Positions 59,201 to 64,000 of a stretch of 64,000 bases of DNA are shown in pieces. Source of the stretch: Sphagnum compactum (Eukaryota > Bryophyta > Sphagnopsida > Sphagnales); assembly GCA_965153455.1 (NCBI GenBank), contig OZ234498.1, forward strand, positions 12,648,001 through 12,712,000. The letters are read 5' to 3'. A program made the position numbers and the translations under genes. Every line of letters starts with the position of its first letter. Position 1 is the stretch's first letter. Under the pieces are notes generated by a model, which was given only the letters and a program-made list of their open reading frames with translations, was not told the origin of the DNA and did not search any database.

Positions 59201-62012
59201 AGCTTAAGTATTGAAGGTAGTGTACCACCTCCCCATATTACTTAGTTTGGTACATAGTATTACTCCTTGAAACACTTATGCCATTTTAGTCCAATTACTA
59301 ACCACTATATTTCATATCAATTAGTCACATCCTTTTTATAAAAAAATCTCCAAGTAAGGTGAATGGTTATCATGTGCTTTGGTGGTATGCCAAGTTGGCA
59401 TTTTGGTTTTTGGGCCAGTGAATCCAATTGTAAAGATTAGTTCTTTAAGAGTGGCTAGGTGAAGTAGTATTTAATGTTCATAATCTAGTGGGGAAATCCC
59501 AATGAATGTTTTAGGTTCATGTAAATATATTTTACGATATATACATGGGACTACTAGATGCGAGGAAATGTAAAACATGGGCAACGAAAGCTTGAACATA
59601 ATAACTTTGTGACTACTAAATAATGTGAAGAATAAATGTCAAAATAAGCTCACCACAATGTGCACCTTTACACAAATGCACAACAAAAAAATTGTAGCTT
59701 TAGAAGGTGAATAAGATTATTCATACCATGTGCAAGCTAACAATTGTTAGAAACACACCAATTTCAACACCACAGAGGCATGCACAATGGCACAACAAAG
59801 TAGTTCCAAATGCAAAAAACTTGAATAGTTATTCTATACCATGAGGGTCTAAAAGGTTTTTGAGTAAAACATTATTTTCTTTTGCCAATAGTTTATAATG
59901 TAGATATGAACAAATTAAGTTAAAATCAGTTATTGAAGATCTATGTATGTTAATATCTTTATACTCAATTTATTAGATCAATTGAATGATATTATAAAAA
60001 CACCCAAAATAACATTTAGGGTTCAAAAATATTAACATGTGCTTAGGGGTTATTTTAAAAACAATGGGTTTATTTGCAAAAATGATGTGATAAAGTGAGA
60101 TCAAATACCAAAAAGGATGGATTAGAATTTCATGATTTTTATAAGGCAAAAGATATTCATGACCAAAAAATGTCACATTATGCCATGTGTTATAAAAGTG
60201 TGGATAATTATTATTCATGATATGTCATTTTTAATCCATTTCAAGTCGTTCAAAAAATGAAAAAATAATGAAAACACTAATTAACAATGCTTTAAAAGTT
60301 TGTTTGAATATTCTATAATCATTGAATTCATGCCAAATGTTTGCATGTGTTCCAATAATACATTAAAAACATTGTCATGTAAACACATAAAAAACATTAA
60401 CTTTATTTTTGATATTAAGACATGAAAATCCTAGCACTAATTACATTTGTTATGGTATGTGTTAGTGTGATTGCACTTTAAAACACATAGTTTTTTGTGA
60501 CAAGTTTTATGTCATTGTTTTCCAAAACCTCTTTCCAACATAAGTTTGAAAAAACAAATTCTTCAAAGGTTATCCAACTATCTTCAAAACCAAAAATACA
60601 AAACAAGGAGCTTCTCTTTCCTCCTAATATGGACATGCAAAATCGCAAAAACCTTTGAAATCGCTTCAACCCCAAAAAAAAACAAAACCAAATAACAAAC
60701 AAAAAAATGAAAACAACAATAAAAGAAATCTTATCCTTTATAATCAACAAATCAATGACTAGATGTTCTAAACAAGTATATCATTGACTATTGTCATAGG
60801 ATATTACTTCAAATCTTACGTGTAAAAAATTATAATCATATGTTAGTGGTGCATTTGACTAATGGATAATGACATGGTAATAGGAAGAATGACATCATTT
60901 TTTCATTGCAAATTTTCATCCATATGGCATCCATGATTGATGACAAAGTGATGTGGATGTCTAAAAAGTGATAAAGTCATTTCAGATATAACTAAAGAAT
61001 GACTATGCAAATGACGTAGATAAAATGATTTCTCACTACATAGACAACATGGTCATAATATTACTTTGCAATGTTAAAAAAATGATTATTAATCATTAAT
61101 AGATGGACATAAAGAACTATGACATGTAGGGAATCAATTTTGATTAATATTTATACATGTATATGTAATATAAAAACTTTTATTACATTTTTTTGAAATA
61201 TAATTGATATATGATCCATTTAAAATATTTTATACGAATAAATTAATTATTATACTTGAAATAAAGTTTAATGGTAAAAATATGACATATTATAATTTTT
61301 AAATATTTTTTAATTTAAAAATCAAATAAAAGTGTAAGATGTTTTATATATAATATTATTATACAATAATCTTAAATTATATGTGTAAAAATGAATAAAA
61401 CTTGTAAATTCAAAAATTAATTAAATTTAGTATTAATTAGTATCTAAAAATTAATTAAAATATTTAGATTAAATTTATACATCACACTTAGTAGGACAAA
61501 TACAAAAATATTCAATATATATTTTAGATATAATTGATTTATGATCCATTTATAAATATTTTATGTGGATAAATTATATGGACTCATATGTCCAAATTAA
61601 AATTTATTAATAAAATTTTGATATATTGGAAGCAAAATTTTATAATATAAATTCATAAATCAAATGAAAGTTTGAAATATGAAAAATATTTTTTATTTAT
61701 TCTTGTATTAGCCACAAAGGTTTTTCCATTTAAAAATCATTTGTTTGAATTTTATGTTTTCCCAAGAATGGTCATTAAAAGGTTATTCAAGAAGAAAATT
61801 CAAATATTTTCCTTTGAAATGAATTTCCATTTTCTTAAAAATTATACAGTCGTATACATTATTGAAGGAACTTTATGAATAAAGTTTAAATTTTTTCATT
61901 TGGACAAATTTTCAATAAGATATGAATTATCAAATTTGAGGTTTTGTGTAATGTTTCAATGAAGTTTTGTTTAAATAGAATAAACACTATATTATTTACA
62001 TAACAAGTGGGG
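56236..62012. other. AT-rich intergenic DNA, nothing recognised
   Basis: Very AT-rich, extreme at 61150-61700. No domain-bearing frame, RNA gene or clear repeat boundary was seen. Confidence 0.5.
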
Positions 62013-62066
62013 TGGCTTTGTGGTAAAGAACTGAACTCCATCCTTGCGGGTCCAAGGATCAAACTT
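62013..62066 (+). mobile_element. possible tRNA-derived SINE head
   Basis: TGGCTTTGTGG (62013-62023) fits the RNA polymerase III A box (TRGCNNAGTGG). GGATCAAACTT (62056-62066) partly fits the B box (GGTTCRANNCC). Spacing of about 33 nt is normal for tRNA genes and SINEs. The sequence does not fold into a complete tRNA, so a SINE relic is the better reading. Confidence 0.4.
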
Positions 62067-64000
62067 CATAAATGACATTATTTGTGGTCAATGATAGAAT
62101 ATTGACTAAATAATTTTAACCTGCATAATCTACCTAGGTTAGGTGCTTACCTAGGTAGATTAGGTGGCCTATTTAGCCACTTGAATGAGATTTTCAAATT
62201 AGTTTAGGTGGTGACATGTGTCAACAATTGATGGGATGGAAAATAATTGAAATAAAAATATGTCTTATTGTTCATACTATATATAATAATTTTTTATAAT
62301 AAATGTTATAATGTAAAATTTTAATTTTGCCCAAGCTTTTTGGGTCCAATTCGTAATAATAAAAAATAATTACACAACGACTAACTTATCACTAATGATT
62401 TCACATATGTCCTTTATGACTAAATGATTAAATGTGCCACATCATGTGCTAAATGATTATTGTCTTCAACAATTCGTCCATAATGGCTTTAGGGATATTA
62501 ATCATTTTTGTTTTTTATGATTGGAATACCAATTATAAACTTAGTCATATATTTGAAATTTTCTTTTAATGCAAGGGGAAAGAACTCCCCTTATGTTTTA
62601 AATTACTTCACACTGTACCAAAATATATAATTTATTGCCTTGTTCTATCCTTGGAATGTCCATTTACTTTTGTACATGTTTAAAATTGTCTACACTATCC
62701 ATCTTGTTTTGGGTTAGGGTAACATTGCCCATTTTATCCTACAATTATTAGGGCCTTATCCTACCATCAATATTGGTTAGAGTTGCTTAAGCCCAACACC
62801 TTCAACAATCTTTGGTTGAAAAACCTATCCATTGATCTCTTTGTATGTTAAAATAAGCTCATGTAGTTTTATTTTTAATCAATGAAAGAAGTAGGGGTCA
62901 TCCCCTTTGTGTAATAATAGGAACCAACAAAATGAATTGTGAACTTATCATTGTTTATGATTAAAAATGACCTCTCTAAATTGCATAGTCAATAATATTG
63001 CAATAGGGTGAAAACACACTACATTGAACTTTTATGGATGTCACATTGGCATTTTTTTCTTATATGTCTTGGATAATTTTATATAAAATGTTAACTTTTT
63101 AAAAAATATTTAAAAAGGGATTCAGTTAAGTAAAGCTAATTATTATAATTTCGAAAGTTCAAAAAACACGTGAAAATTGTGGATACTTAATAAACAATGA
63201 ACTTTTGGATTTTTCTACAAATTTTATCACACCTTCTAAAATTCATGAGGATGGATTTTTTAAATCTTATAATGTATTGTCATATGTATTTAAAATTTGG
63301 GATATTACATATTTTACTTTTAAAAAATTACAGTTGCATTGAATGAGTGGAATATGAATTTAATGTATTATATTATGTACTTTTCAAGGTCTCAAAAATT
63401 GCAATATTTTAAAAAGTTTTTTTAAGCATTATAAATGATTTAAAATATGTATTTTTAAGAGAAGGGCTTTTTATTTCTTATACTATGGTGATTTGAGCTT
63501 GGAAATGGAAAAAGATACTAGTTTCAACAATATTTAAGCATTCATATTTATAATTCATATTCAAATACACTAGAAATGGACTTTCAACTACCAATTTTGG
63601 TCCACTCTAATTTTCTTTCATTCAATATCTATTAAGCCTATTGATAACAAATTTTGAAGCACTTGGGTTGTGAAAATGCACATCCTAAATCTCAACATAT
63701 ATGTTTTAAAAAAATTATTTAGGTTCTAGAAGTTTGAATGGTTTTTTCTTCACTAACAATATGGACTATTTTTGGTTGGAATTGTTCACATCAAATTATA
63801 TACATATGTTTAATTCATTCTTGTAATATTATTTTGAAAAATAGAGTTTCATGTGTGTCATCCCTTTTTTTCAAAGGAAACAAAATGATAAATAAAAATG
63901 TGGCCTTTTTATTGGTTGTAATTCATTATTCATTTTGAAACACTGGGAATTATAATGTGAAGAACACACCATTTGAACCTATATAATACTTAATCTCACA
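62067..64000. other. AT-rich intergenic DNA
   Basis: A CCTAGGT/TAGGTAG-rich patch lies at 62120-62185, like those at 11.8 and 34.4 kb. Otherwise nothing recognised. Confidence 0.5.

Noticed and set aside
1-64000. CRISPR arrays, bacterial operons, rRNA and intact tRNA genes
   Set aside because: The regular repeats have no unique spacers of constant length, the genes are spliced, and no complete tRNA fold or rRNA segment was recognised.

Overview
This is a nuclear fragment of a land plant. The evidence is spliced genes with GT-AG introns, a plant-type cereblon, a MUR3-like exostosin, an eIF2-gamma gene carrying telo-box and site II promoter motifs, (CCCTAAA)n telomere-type tracts, and several decayed transposons in AT-rich intergenic DNA. 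The gene spacing, kilobase introns and Penelope-like retroelement remains would fit a seed-free plant such as a fern, or a gymnosperm. The species cannot be settled from the sequence alone.

Layout. 1-2.9 kb: AT-rich DNA with one dispersed repeat. 2.98-4.57 kb (minus): a two-exon gene for an Fe(II)/2-oxoglutarate oxygenase of the asparagine oxygenase/clavaminate synthase type, a family best known from bacterial non-ribosomal peptide and antibiotic pathways. It has a plastid-like leader, a TATA box and two G-boxes, but also two 1-nt frame breaks. 5-23.8 kb: gene-poor DNA with a Helitron relic (minus), long inverted repeats, tandem duplications and 55-bp repeats. 23.9-25.7 kb (plus): an intronless F-box/kelch-like protein. 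26.6-32.8 kb (minus): complete 10-exon cereblon (LON domain plus CULT domain), convergent with the F-box gene. 38.2-41.0 kb (plus): 4-exon MUR3-like glycosyltransferase. 44.7-47.9 kb: hAT-like relic followed by a candidate non-autonomous Helitron. 48.8-53.8 kb (minus): complete 8-exon eIF2-gamma. 54.5-56.2 kb (minus): pogo/jerky-type transposase relic. 56-64 kb: AT-rich DNA with one possible tRNA-derived SINE.

The genes are unrelated housekeeping or regulatory genes, not a cluster. Splice sites for cereblon, eIF2-gamma and the exostosin were placed by hand. Each exon set joins in frame, giving 568, 463 and 616 residues. The most unusual items are the AsnO/VioC-type oxygenase in a plant and a Penelope-like retroelement family present in the same orientation in introns of both cereblon and eIF2-gamma.
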